Shown: one piece after another, positions 1-8,143 of the stretch | How positions within the stretch are numbered: position 1 is the stretch's first letter | Layout: each line of letters opens with the position of its first letter | Origin: JAKQHY01 sp034429475 | GTDB lineage: Bacteria > Chloroflexota > Anaerolineae > B4-G1 > SLSP01 | Length of the DNA stretch: 32,525 bases | Assembly (NCBI GenBank): GCA_034429475.1 | Contig: DAOUGD010000104.1 | Location: 1-32,525, forward strand | Direction of reading: 5' to 3' | Notes under the pieces: generated by a model | Told to the model about the DNA's origin: nothing | Database searches by the model: none | Seen by the model: only the letters and a program-made list of their open reading frames with translations | Translations under genes and position numbers: made by a program

Positions 1-101
1 CCTATGGCTTCAATGTACCCTTCAAACCGCGCCTTTAGGCGCAAATCGCGGGCCAAAACGAATTTTCGGATAGATTCTTAAGGGTACATTGAAGCCATAG
101 G
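1..101. repeat. 22-bp perfect inverted repeat ahead of the MEDS gene
   Basis: Bases 1-22 and 80-101 are exact reverse complements, separated by a 57-base loop. A small 5-bp hairpin (29-42) lies in the loop. The last two bases of the right arm are the first two of the GGAGG ribosome binding site (100-104) of the gene at 110, so a folded leader could affect translation. The left arm starts at the first base of the window, so the repeat may extend further left. No transposase is present. Confidence 0.75.
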
Positions 102-109
102 AGGTAGGT

Positions 110-772
110 ATGTATATTCACACGTCCGATCAACCGGTGTTGGCGTTGGGATTTGGCGGCTATACCTGCAACTGGGGCGTTCACATCTGCGGTTTATACG
201 AAAACGAGGCCGAACGCGATGCTATCGTGATGGGTTTCTTGCATCAAGGAGACGTTGCCCACGATTTGCAATTTTACTGCCCGGCCGAGCGCACGGCGGC
301 CGATTTTATCGCTGCTTACGGCGCACTCTATCCTGATTGCGCGGCGCATTCACACGATGCTCGCCGTTTTCGGCTCGCTTCTCCCCGCGCGTTGTACTAT
401 CCAGACGGCGTTTTCTCCCCATGGGCGATGGATGCAGCGCTCAACGCCTTCTTTATTGAAAGTCAGCAGGCTGGCCCGCGCCATATTCGCGCTGCGGCAG
501 AGATGGTGTGGGCGCTGGAGGCTATTCCCGGCGTCGAACATCTGATGGTTTACGAGTCACGCCTGAATTATTTCATCCCCGGCAAACCGTGGATCAGCAT
601 TTGCCTGTACAACGTAACGAAATTCTCCGGCGCGACCATTATGGATGTACTGCGTACTCATCCGTATGCCATCAGCGGGGGGGTGATTACTGAAAATCCC
701 TATTACCAGGACCCCGATCTATGGTTGGCCCGCAATGCTCCTGAATTCCTGCCGCCGGCTTCCAGAAAGTGA
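110..772 (+). CDS. MEDS-domain sensory protein (DcmR-like)
   Basis: This 220-residue protein looks like a single MEDS domain, the sensory domain named from methanogens, methylotrophs and DcmR. Seen: an N-terminal HICGLYENEAER segment, a central low-similarity part, and the diagnostic C-terminal block with ICLYNVTKFSG, then MDVLRTHPYAISGGV and ENPYY. MEDS domains usually sit in front of a kinase or a DNA-binding domain; here the domain stands alone. The start is set by GGAGG five bases before the ATG. The hybrid kinase gene follows 56 bases later on the same strand, so the two probably form an operon in which this protein supplies or tunes the signal. The ligand cannot be told from sequence. 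Confidence 0.7.
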   Translation: MYIHTSDQPVLALGFGGYTCNWGVHICGLYENEAERDAIVMGFLHQGDVAHDLQFYCPAERTAADFIAAYGALYPDCAAHSHDARRFRLASPRALYYPDGVFSPWAMDAALNAFFIESQQAGPRHIRAAAEMVWALEAIPGVEHLMVYESRLNYFIPGKPWISICLYNVTKFSGATIMDVLRTHPYAISGGVITENPYYQDPDLWLARNAPEFLPPASRK

Positions 773-828
773 AGGTCCGGCAGACTCTCTTTTTACCAGG
801 CTCTCAATGAATTTCACCGGAGAATTCA

Positions 829-3234
829 ATGAACGTTGATCATCTGGAGCACGATCTCTTTCTGTTGATGCTCAACCTCGCGCAGCTCAAAAGCTCCGAA
901 CGGGTTTTGACGATCTTTCTGGAAGCGTTGAACCGCGCCCAGAGTGAACTTGTCTTGCAGTGGGCGGAGGAGCCACCGGCAGCCCCCGCCGCAGGACTGA
1001 TTGAGATTGCTACCACCCAACACTCGTTCGGATGGATCGTGATGAGTGGGAATGTGGCGGCGCAGTCGGCGGAACGGTTAAGCCTGATCCGCAACACGGT
1101 ATGTATGTTGGCGATCATCCTGGAAAATCGCAGCCAGAACAAACTGCTGGCCGAGGAACAACTCCACCTCGAAACATTGGTCGCAGAGCGCACCGCCGAG
1201 TTGCGCTTGACAAATGAACAGTTGCAGAAAGAAATCGAGGAACGCCGGCAAATAGAAGAGATGCTGCGCGATAAGACGGAGGAACTGGATCGTTACTTCA
1301 CGCTGAGCCTGGACTTGCTCTGCATCGCCGATACCGCTGGCTTCTTCCGGCGACTCAACCCTGAATGGGAGAAAACCCTGGGATATTCGCTGACGGAACT
1401 GGAAGGACGTCGTTTTCTGGATTTCGTCCACCCTGACGACATGGAGGCAACGCTGGCCGCCATTTCGCAGTTGACGCAACAGCAGGAAGTCTTGAATTTT
1501 GAGAATCGCTACCGCTGTAAAGACGGAGCGTACCGCTGGATTGAGTGGCGCTCCTCGCCCAAGGGCAACCTCATTTACGCCGCGGCGCGCGACATCACCG
1601 CCCGCAAGGAAGCTGAGGAACAATTGCGCCGTTCTGAGGCGCGTTATCGCCAGGCGATTGAACTCATCGGCGCGGTGCCTTACTGCCAAGACTATGGCCT
1701 TAAAACGTATACTTTCATGGGAGAAGGCATCCGCGAAATAACGGGTTATGGACCGGAGGAAATGACGCCCGCGCTCTGGCGGTCGCTGATACATAAGTTG
1801 GTCATCCTGGGCAAGGCTGCCGGATTGAGTCGGGATGAGGCGGTGTATCGTATGCGGCATGGTCAGATTGACGTGTGGCGGGGCGACTACTGTATCCGTA
1901 CTCGCACCGGCGAATTGCGCTGGGTGACGGATACTGCCATCGAACTGCTGGGGGAGGGTGGCGTGTCCTACGCCTCGCTTGGCATCCTTCAGGACATTAC
2001 CTGGCGGAAGCAGAGCGAAGAGGCGCTGCGCGAGAGCAACCGGCGCCTGGAAGAGACCCTGGCCGAACTAAAAACCACGCAGGAATTGGTGGTGCATCAG
2101 GAGCGCCTGGCGGCCGTCGGTCAACTGGCGGCGGGCATCGCTCACGATTTCAACAACATTCTGGCGACCATTGTGCTCTACACCCAGATGTCACTGCGCT
2201 CCGGGGAGCTTTCCCCACCCATTCGCGCTCGCCTGGAAGTTATCGAGCAGCAAACCAACCATGCCACCCACCTGGTGCAGCAAATCTTGGATTTCGGCCG
2301 GCGGACAGTCCTGGAACGTCATCCGCTGTCCCTGGATGAGTTCTTGCAGGACATCGTATTGATGTTGCGGCGTACCTTGCCGGAAAACATCCAAATCACC
2401 CAGAGCACGACTCCCGGCGATTACGTGATCTCCGCCGATCCCACGCGGGTGCAGCAGGCGTTGGTCAATCTGGCGCTCAATGCGCGAGACGCTATGCCCA
2501 ACGGCGGCGCACTGTGTTTGGAGTTGTCGCACGTGTCGTCTCAAGAGATTGATTGTGTGGATTGTGGTCGGCTGGTGATTGAAGACTGGATCAAAATGAC
2601 AGTTGCGGACACCGGCAGCGGTATCCCCCCGGCCGCGTTGCCGCACATTTTTGAGCCATTCTTCACCACTCGCGCACCGCTGGGGCATGGAATGGGGTTG
2701 GCTCAGGTTCATGGCATCGTCAAACAGCATGGCGGCCACATCGAAGTTCAGACAGAGGCGGGCGTCGGCACGACGTTTATCCTGTACTGGCCGACCCTCC
2801 CCAAGGTGTCGCCTGCCGTCGAACCGGAAAAACTTTCCGACGTGGAGTACGCGCATCACGAAATCCTGCTGATTGTGGAGAATGACGCCGTCATGCGGGT
2901 CGCGCTACGCGAGGCGCTGGAAATGGTGGGGTATCGCGTGTTGGACGCGGCCAATGGTCACGAAGCGCTCGCCGTCTACGCTGCGCACGCGCAGGAGATT
3001 AGGCTGGTGTTGAGCGACTGGGTCAGGCCGGAGATGGCGGGAGGGTCTTGGCTACAAACGCTGACCGCGCAGCATCCCACGCTCAAGGTCTTGATATTGA
3101 CGGGATATTCGCTGCTCGAAGAGAACAAACGAACGGCGCCCCCCAACATCGTTGGCTGGCTGCTCAAGCCTCCCTCCCTGGATCAATTGACCGAAGCCAT
3201 CCATCAGGCGCTCGCGCTGCCCGCCGCCCGCTAA
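829..3234 (+). CDS. PAS-PAS hybrid histidine kinase with C-terminal receiver
   Basis: The 801-residue protein has an uncharacterised N-terminal region (1-105), a coiled coil (105-150), two PAS-type domains (about 150-260 and 270-395) and a second short coiled coil. A HisKA domain follows with phospho-acceptor His439 in GIAHDFNN, then a HATPase with Asn551, the DTGSGI box (594-599) and the GHGMGL box. The receiver (678-797) has Asp730 and Lys780. The AHDFNN form is typical of NtrB-like hybrid kinases. The receiver has only part of the usual acidic pair (ENDA at 684-687), but the phospho-acceptor and Lys remain. No transmembrane segment is seen, so it is probably cytoplasmic. GGAG precedes the ATG by six bases. 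It ends at a strong terminator. Confidence 0.9.
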   Translation: MNVDHLEHDLFLLMLNLAQLKSSERVLTIFLEALNRAQSELVLQWAEEPPAAPAAGLIEIATTQHSFGWIVMSGNVAAQSAERLSLIRNTVCMLAIILENRSQNKLLAEEQLHLETLVAERTAELRLTNEQLQKEIEERRQIEEMLRDKTEELDRYFTLSLDLLCIADTAGFFRRLNPEWEKTLGYSLTELEGRRFLDFVHPDDMEATLAAISQLTQQQEVLNFENRYRCKDGAYRWIEWRSSPKGNLIYAAARDITARKEAEEQLRRSEARYRQAIELIGAVPYCQDYGLKTYTFMGEGIREITGYGPEEMTPALWRSLIHKLVILGKAAGLSRDEAVYRMRHGQIDVWRGDYCIRTRTGELRWVTDTAIELLGEGGVSYASLGILQDITWRKQSEEALRESNRRLEETLAELKTTQELVVHQERLAAVGQLAAGIAHDFNNILATIVLYTQMSLRSGELSPPIRARLEVIEQQTNHATHLVQQILDFGRRTVLERHPLSLDEFLQDIVLMLRRTLPENIQITQSTTPGDYVISADPTRVQQALVNLALNARDAMPNGGALCLELSHVSSQEIDCVDCGRLVIEDWIKMTVADTGSGIPPAALPHIFEPFFTTRAPLGHGMGLAQVHGIVKQHGGHIEVQTEAGVGTTFILYWPTLPKVSPAVEPEKLSDVEYAHHEILLIVENDAVMRVALREALEMVGYRVLDAANGHEALAVYAAHAQEIRLVLSDWVRPEMAGGSWLQTLTAQHPTLKVLILTGYSLLEENKRTAPPNIVGWLLKPPSLDQLTEAIHQALALPAAR

Positions 3235-3240
3235 ATCACA

Positions 3241-3284
3241 AAAACTTCCCGGAAGCTCAGCCCCGCTTCCGGGAAGTTTTCATC
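3241..3284. terminator. bidirectional intrinsic terminator
   Basis: A perfect 16-bp stem (3241-3256 with 3265-3280) with an 8-base loop begins with AAAA and ends with TTTT, so it can act on both strands. It lies between the convergent 3' ends of the hybrid kinase at 829-3234 and the long minus-strand run that ends at 3303. Confidence 0.92.
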
Positions 3285-3302
3285 TATGCCTGTGAGGGAT
3301 GG

Positions 3303-4904
3303 TCATGCGGTCTTCCCCACCAGCGCCGGTTCCACCACCGTAACCGGCGTGAGCCGTCCACGCCGGGCGTTCGCCAGCGTGCGCCGCACCGTGTCCATCA
3401 ACTTGTCCAGCGCAAACGGCTTGCTGATGTGCTCGGTAGCGCCCCAACCCGGCCCGCCCATCTTCGGCTGGATGACCGACACCACGATCACCGGGATGTC
3501 GGCGGTGGCGTTGTCCGCCTTGAGGCGGCGCAGCACTTCCATCCCCGTGATGTCGGGCAGCATCATATCTAGTGTGATCAAGTCAATGGGATGTTCCTTC
3601 ACCCACTTCAACGCCTGCTCCCCGAAGGGAGTGGTGAGCACCTCGAAGCCCTCCGTGCGCAATTGCAGGGCGATCAGCTCGGCGATGTCGCGCTCGTCCT
3701 CTACGACCATCACCGTCGGGTGCAGCGGCAGTTCGGGCGACTCTTCGACCCGCGTGGCTGTCGTGGCATCCTGGCGCGGCAGCACAAAAGTGAACGTACT
3801 GCCGATCCCCATTTTGCTGTTGATCAACAGTCCCCCACCGTGCATTTCGACCAGTTGCTTGGCAATGGGCAGCCCCAGCCCGGTGCCAATGGCGTCGGCC
3901 AGGGCCGGGTTGTTGACGCGGTAGAAGCGCTGGAAGAGCTTCCCTTGCTCCTCCGGTGGGATGCCGGGGCCGGCGTCGGTGATGTCCACCCGCACGGCCT
4001 TGTCGGAGCACGAAACCGCCACGGTCACGGCGCCCCCTTCCGGGGTGGATTGGATGGCGTGCGTGATCAGATTTTGCGTCACCTGGATCAACCGATTGCG
4101 ATCTCCCCACACCGGCCAGATGTTGGGATCAATTTGCAACGCCAGGTGGACGTTGCGCCGGTCGCCTACCGGCTGCATGGACTTGACCACATCGCGGACG
4201 ATATTCTCCATTTGGACGGAACTGTAATCCAACTGGAGGCGCCCGCTTTCAATGTGGCTGATGTCCAGCAGATCGTTAGCCAGGGCGACCAGACGGTCGG
4301 CGTTGTCCTGCATGATGCGCAGGAAGTGCTCCTGCTGGGCATTCAACGGCCCGACGCCGCTAAACAGCAACAGGTCGCTGTAGCCTTTGATGGCCGTCAG
4401 GGGGCGGCGCAGCTCGTGGGAGACGTTGGAGACAAATTCACTTTTGGCGCGCTCCAGTTCCGCTTGTTGGGTGACGTCCTGCATCATGACCAGGATTCCC
4501 AAAAAGTCGTTGGACTCGGCGAACATCGGCGCCAGGCGCGCGCGGATGACGTGCAGTTCTACTTCCAGCATCACCTCGGTGGTGATGGTTCCCTGGGCCG
4601 GCGCGTAAGGATCGGCATACAGGTGGTTGATCAATTCCAAGATCGTCATGTGTCCCTGGGTGAACACGGCATCGTACATCCGGCGGATCGGCGTGCCGGC
4701 CAACTGCGGCGCGGCCAGGTTGAGCAGTTCTCCGGCACTTTCGTTCAGCCAGATCACCTGCCCGTCGGTGTTGGCGACGACGATTCCCAACTTCTGCTCC
4801 CCCAGGCCCTGCCCCCCGCCGATGGTGGCTAACAGCGTTTGTTCAAGCTGCGTCTTGGCTGCGCCTTTCAGGATCGAATAGAATTTCAGTGTATTCTGTG
4901 CCAT
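3303..4904 (-). CDS. PAS hybrid histidine kinase-response regulator
   Basis: The 533-residue protein has an N-terminal PAS domain (about 35-145), HisKA with His163 in SNVSHELRRPLTAIKGY, HATPase (about 265-375) and a C-terminal receiver (396-512) with acidic residues Glu402/Asp403, Asp446 and Lys495. The DAGPGI and GTGLGL boxes are intact. The N-box reads NLITHA, so the usual Mg-binding Asn is a His (282). It is the last gene of the 20-kb minus-strand run, 91 bases after cheB, across a heptamer array. GGGGAGG lies just before the ATG. It is probably a soluble output or side branch of the chemosensory-stressosome cluster. A weakened kinase that acts mainly as phosphatase or phospho-relay is possible. 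Confidence 0.88.
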   Translation of the reverse strand: MAQNTLKFYSILKGAAKTQLEQTLLATIGGGQGLGEQKLGIVVANTDGQVIWLNESAGELLNLAAPQLAGTPIRRMYDAVFTQGHMTILELINHLYADPYAPAQGTITTEVMLEVELHVIRARLAPMFAESNDFLGILVMMQDVTQQAELERAKSEFVSNVSHELRRPLTAIKGYSDLLLFSGVGPLNAQQEHFLRIMQDNADRLVALANDLLDISHIESGRLQLDYSSVQMENIVRDVVKSMQPVGDRRNVHLALQIDPNIWPVWGDRNRLIQVTQNLITHAIQSTPEGGAVTVAVSCSDKAVRVDITDAGPGIPPEEQGKLFQRFYRVNNPALADAIGTGLGLPIAKQLVEMHGGGLLINSKMGIGSTFTFVLPRQDATTATRVEESPELPLHPTVMVVEDERDIAELIALQLRTEGFEVLTTPFGEQALKWVKEHPIDLITLDMMLPDITGMEVLRRLKADNATADIPVIVVSVIQPKMGGPGWGATEHISKPFALDKLMDTVRRTLANARRGRLTPVTVVEPALVGKTA

Positions 4905-4925
4905 ACTACCTCCCCACAGTCATCA

Positions 4926-4983
4926 AGTTAGGAGTTGCGAGTTACGAATTGCGAATTGCGAGTTGCGAATTGCGAATTGCGAA
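4926..4983. repeat. heptamer array A1 between cheB and hybrid kinase
   Basis: About eight consecutive 7-base units of the ATTGCGA / GTTGCGA / GTTAGGA type fill the 91-base gap. Unlike most arrays in the window, only one polarity is present, so little folding is expected. Confidence 0.8.
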
Positions 4984-4995
4984 CCACTTGATTCC

Positions 4996-6060
4996 CTACT
5001 CCCTATTTTTACATTGCTCGTTCAAGCGCGTCAAAAAGGCGGCGATTTCGTCAGGGGTCAGGACTTGCCGGATGACACCGCGTTCAATGGCGGCTTTGGG
5101 CATACCGAATACCACGCAACTGGCCTCGTCCTGCGCGATGGTGTAGCCGCCGGCCCGCCACAATTGTTCCAGCCCATCCGCGCCATCCACGCCCATCCCT
5201 GTCAAAATAATGCCGACGGCTGCCGACTGGTAGGTCTCGGCTATCGAGGCAAACAGCCGGCTGGCCGAAGGTCGCACCCCGCCCAATGGCGCCGAAGCGT
5301 CGAGATGAATAATGCCGCCGGGTTGCACGGTCAAATGATACTCTTCTGGAGCTACCAGGACACAGCCTGCCCGCACCGGTTCATTGTCGTGCGCCAACTG
5401 CACCTTGATGTCTGTCACACTGTCCAACCAACGCACAAACCCTGCTCCAAACCCGGCTGTGATATGTTGTACAACAATGATAGGAAAATTCAACTCTCCC
5501 GGCAACGCATGTAAAATGCGGTGTAAAATCCCCGGCCCACCGGTGGATGCGCCGATGGCGACCAGCTTGGGCCGATTGTCCTGCACAAAATCGGCGACCC
5601 CGGCGGCGTCGCCGGCCAACGATACCAACTCCACCCCGGCCACCAGGCGGATCGCCATCGTCAACTGCCCCTGGATGGCCGCGTAGTCCTGGGGCGAAAT
5701 CCCCCGTGGCTTTTCTACCATCGTCAGCGCGCCCGCCGCGAGCGCTTGCGCCGCCATGTCAGCGCAGTCTTCGTGGATGCCCGACGCCACCACAGTGATG
5801 GGGGTGGGCGTGGTATTCATAATCTGGCGGATGGCCTCCAATCCTGTCATGCGCGGCATGTGCAAATCCATCGTGATCACGTCCGGGCGCAGTGCGGCGG
5901 TGAGCTGCACCGCCTCGTGCCCGTCCTGCGCCTCGCCGAGCACTTCGAAGTCGGGGTCGGCGCGGAACATGGCGGTCAGGATTTCGCGGATCACGGGCGA
6001 ATCGTCCACGATCAGGATGCGGATCGGGCCGGTTCGCTGAGATTTGACCGGTGCGCGCAT
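4996..6060 (-). CDS. cheB: chemotaxis protein-glutamate methylesterase CheB
   Basis: CheB removes methyl groups from glutamates of chemoreceptors (and can deamidate Gln), giving adaptation. The 354 residues show an N-terminal receiver (13-125) with Asp19/Asp20, phospho-acceptor Asp65 and Lys117, then a linker and the methylesterase domain (165-350). The catalytic triad is Ser172 in GASTGGP, His199 in VVQHI and Asp292 in GMGVDGADG. All key residues are present, so it should be phospho-activated, probably by the CheA in this cluster. AAGGAAG precedes the ATG. The gene lies nine bases after the RsbT-like gene. Compare the paralogue at 6476-7651, whose receiver is dead. Confidence 0.96.
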   Translation of the reverse strand: MRAPVKSQRTGPIRILIVDDSPVIREILTAMFRADPDFEVLGEAQDGHEAVQLTAALRPDVITMDLHMPRMTGLEAIRQIMNTTPTPITVVASGIHEDCADMAAQALAAGALTMVEKPRGISPQDYAAIQGQLTMAIRLVAGVELVSLAGDAAGVADFVQDNRPKLVAIGASTGGPGILHRILHALPGELNFPIIVVQHITAGFGAGFVRWLDSVTDIKVQLAHDNEPVRAGCVLVAPEEYHLTVQPGGIIHLDASAPLGGVRPSASRLFASIAETYQSAAVGIILTGMGVDGADGLEQLWRAGGYTIAQDEASCVVFGMPKAAIERGVIRQVLTPDEIAAFLTRLNEQCKNRE

Positions 6061-6069
6061 GTTACTTCC

Positions 6070-6438
6070 TTAGCTCATCCACTTGACCAGGGTGACTTTG
6101 ACGACCTGAGCCGGCAGCGTCTCGACCTTCACTTCGTCTACCATCCACTTGGCGTCTTGCAGAGCTTTTGCTGTCAGGTTAGATTGCTCATGACTGGGCT
6201 TGTTCATGCAGATGACCCGCAACCCCACCCGGTTTTCTTGCTCCAATCGTTCAATTAAGACCAACCCTTCCTGGATGCAGCCCAATCCCAGATCGTGCGC
6301 CAGCCCTGAAGCCGCCAACGAAATGCTGGCTTGATCCATCATCCCCATACCGAGCTGCCGCGCGGTGTTGCGGACTTCGGTACGCATCATAATGACGTCT
6401 ACGTTATTGCGAATGTCAATGGTATGGTTGTTTTCCAC
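6070..6438 (-). CDS. RsbT-like protein lacking ATP-binding motifs
   Basis: I place the start at a GTG (6436-6438) because GGGGAGG lies six bases upstream; a longer reading to 6498 has no such site. The 122-residue product matches the RsbT family N-terminal half, with a VDVIMMRTEVRNTARQLGM stretch followed by MDQASISLAASGLAHD. Genuine RsbT has Glu and Asn in the SELxRN N-box; here they are Gly and Asp. The DxGPGI loop and the GxGLGL loop of the HATPase fold have no counterpart. It is therefore expected to be unable to phosphorylate RsbS or RsbR, and may act as a binding partner or decoy. It sits between the two cheB genes. Confidence 0.72.
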   Translation of the reverse strand: MENNHTIDIRNNVDVIMMRTEVRNTARQLGMGMMDQASISLAASGLAHDLGLGCIQEGLVLIERLEQENRVGLRVICMNKPSHEQSNLTAKALQDAKWMVDEVKVETLPAQVVKVTLVKWMS

Positions 6439-6454
6439 CGGACACCTCCCCAAC

Positions 6455-6481
6455 GCATGAATCACGCTTTGTGATTCATGC
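6455..6481 (-). promoter_or_regulatory. intercistronic hairpin covering the cheB2 stop codon
   Basis: An 11-bp perfect stem (6455-6465 with 6471-6481) and a 5-base loop overlap the stop codon of the upstream cheB paralogue (6476-6478) and end four bases from the GGGGAGG of the RsbT-like gene. There is no U-tract, so a simple terminator is unlikely. An mRNA-stabilising or translation-tuning element is possible. Confidence 0.55.
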
Positions 6482-7651
6482 TGCTCTATGCGTTGCACTC
6501 AGATTTTCCAATAAGGTTGCAATTTGTTCCAAAGCCAGGACGCGATCCACCGCGCGACGCGCCACGGCCTCTTGCGGCATCCCGTAGACCACGCTGCTCT
6601 CCTCATCCTGGGCGATGGTCAGACCGCCCTGACGATGCAGGCGGCTCAGCCCTTCCGCGCCGTCGTCCCCCATGCCCGTCAGAATGATGCCCAGCGCTTG
6701 CGCGCCATACGTGTCGGCCATCGCGCGAAACAGGTAATTGGCCGAGGGCCGCAGTCCTTTGTAAGGCGGTTGCTGGTGCAGCCTGAGTTTGCCCAGGCGG
6801 TCCACTTCTAAATGGTAGTCATCGGGCGATACCCACACCGTCCCCGGCACCGGGCGGTCGCCGTCGCGCGCGACGCACACCCGCAGGGGCGTCTGCAAAT
6901 CCAGCCATTGCGCCAGTCCGGCGGTGAAACCGGCCGTGACGTGTTGTATCACGACAATGGGCGCCGGGAAGTGGGCCGGCAGCCGTTGGAGCAGCATAGT
7001 CAGGGCCGCCGGGCCGCCGGTAGAAGCGGCAATGCCGATCATCTCCACCTGGCGCAGGCGCGTTTCCCACACTTGCGGGTCGGGCGCCGTCAGCGGCGGC
7101 AGCGGCTGCGTGTCGCGTTTCCAGTGATGGATCACCGGGACGCCGGCCATCAGCCGTACCGTCGCTAACAACTCCGCATACGTGACCCGGTCCGCCGGCA
7201 GTGGTTCGTTCACCACGGTCAGCGCGCCGGCCTGTAACGCCGCGAAGGTGTAATCTGGCGCGGCCTTGGCGTGAACGCCGTCGAGCGGAACCTCATCGGT
7301 CGGCACGTGACCGCTTGTCTCGTGCGACCGGGCTGTGATCACGATGGGCGTCGGCGCAGTGCGCATGATCTGCCGGATTGCCTGGACTGCGCCAGGGCCA
7401 AGCGCCGCCGCGCTCATCGTCATCACGTCGGGCCGCAGTCGCCGCGCCAACCGCACGGCTTCTGCTCCGCTCGCGCCCAGTCCCACCACCTCGACGCCGT
7501 CGCTGCCTTCCAGGAAGGCCACGAGCGTGTCGCGCAGCGGGGAGGCCAGGTCAATGACCAGCACCCGCGTCGCACGTTGCGTGGCGTCACTCGCGGCACA
7601 CCGTTCGGCGTTGCTCACGGCAAGCTCCTCAGGAGGCGTCATTGCCTTCAC
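6476..7651 (-). CDS. cheB: CheB paralogue with degenerate receiver
   Basis: The 391-residue protein keeps a complete methylesterase domain (203-388): Ser210 in AASTGGP, His237 in VIQHV and Asp330 in GMGDDGAEG. The N-terminal receiver (29-155) is clearly homologous to that of the neighbouring CheB (both have AIRQIM then a TPTPI segment). However, the phospho-acceptor Asp is Ser80 (RPDVMTMSAA), the acidic pair is Asp34-Leu35, and the Lys position reads NEP. An insertion of about 20 residues follows residue 108. It should be unable to accept phosphate. The start is uncertain: GTG at 7651 or ATG at 7642, neither with a well-spaced SD. It overlaps the upstream receiver gene by 23 bases. Confidence 0.92.
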   Translation of the reverse strand: MKAMTPPEELAVSNAERCAASDATQRATRVLVIDLASPLRDTLVAFLEGSDGVEVVGLGASGAEAVRLARRLRPDVMTMSAAALGPGAVQAIRQIMRTAPTPIVITARSHETSGHVPTDEVPLDGVHAKAAPDYTFAALQAGALTVVNEPLPADRVTYAELLATVRLMAGVPVIHHWKRDTQPLPPLTAPDPQVWETRLRQVEMIGIAASTGGPAALTMLLQRLPAHFPAPIVVIQHVTAGFTAGLAQWLDLQTPLRVCVARDGDRPVPGTVWVSPDDYHLEVDRLGKLRLHQQPPYKGLRPSANYLFRAMADTYGAQALGIILTGMGDDGAEGLSRLHRQGGLTIAQDEESSVVYGMPQEAVARRAVDRVLALEQIATLLENLSATHRAA

Positions 7652-8075
7652 TCATGTGGCGTAGGGCCGAAAAGACGGAGGTGGCGCTGTCCAAAACGTG
7701 CAACTGGCGCAGGGTTTCCAGCAATACCGCGTTGGCGAAATCATCCTTGGGGATGAAGTCCACCGCGCCCAAATAGATGGATTGGCGGAGCATGGGCGGC
7801 TCGCTGTAAACCGTCAACATCACAATGGGGATGTGGCTGGTCTGCGGGTTGTTTTGCAGATGCTCGCACACCTGAAAACCGTCCATGTCCGGCATTTTGA
7901 TGTCCAGTACGATGACGTCAGGCCGCCAGCGCTCGGCCATCTCGATGCCGACCCGCCCGTTAGGGGCGTGAACGACGCGCAAGCCCTGGTCTTCCAGGAG
8001 CTTGGCCAGCGTCCGCGCCTGCACCGGACTGTCTTCAACGATGAGAACCTTATGCATATTTGCCATTGTAATCAC
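7629..8075 (-). CDS. stand-alone receiver protein (CheY/Spo0F-like) A
   Basis: I choose a GTG start at 8075 because AAGGAGG lies five bases upstream; the reading to 8111 lacks a site. The 148-residue product is one receiver with Glu14-Asp15, phospho-acceptor Asp58 in VLDIKMPDMDG, Thr88 and Lys110, followed by a short tail. There is no output domain. The C-terminal block AVDFIPKDDFANAVLLETLR is shared with the receivers at 8144-8599 and 17100-17525, marking a paralogous trio. It lies between cheA and cheB2 and is a likely phosphate acceptor from CheA. Whether it acts as response regulator or phosphate sink cannot be told. Confidence 0.88.
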   Translation of the reverse strand: MITMANMHKVLIVEDSPVQARTLAKLLEDQGLRVVHAPNGRVGIEMAERWRPDVIVLDIKMPDMDGFQVCEHLQNNPQTSHIPIVMLTVYSEPPMLRQSIYLGAVDFIPKDDFANAVLLETLRQLHVLDSATSVFSALRHMSEGNDAS

Positions 8076-8143
8076 CCTTACCTCCTTTTTCTGCCCACAC
8101 GGCGTCTCCATGCCGGATATGCCCCGACCCGCCGCCGGTTTCC

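Noticed and set aside
1..101. Insertion sequence ends
   Set aside because: The element would be only 101 bases, with no transposase and no flanking target duplication that can be seen.
3591..4832. 413-codon plus-strand frame opposite the hybrid kinase, and a similar 390-codon frame at 25477-26649
   Set aside because: Both are shadows of kinases with complete HisKA and HATPase motifs; no ribosome site or domain supports them.
6438..6498. N-terminal extension of the RsbT-like protein (20 extra codons)
   Set aside because: The extension overlaps the hairpin and the cheB2 stop and has no ribosome site, whereas the GTG at 6438 has GGGGAGG at ideal spacing.
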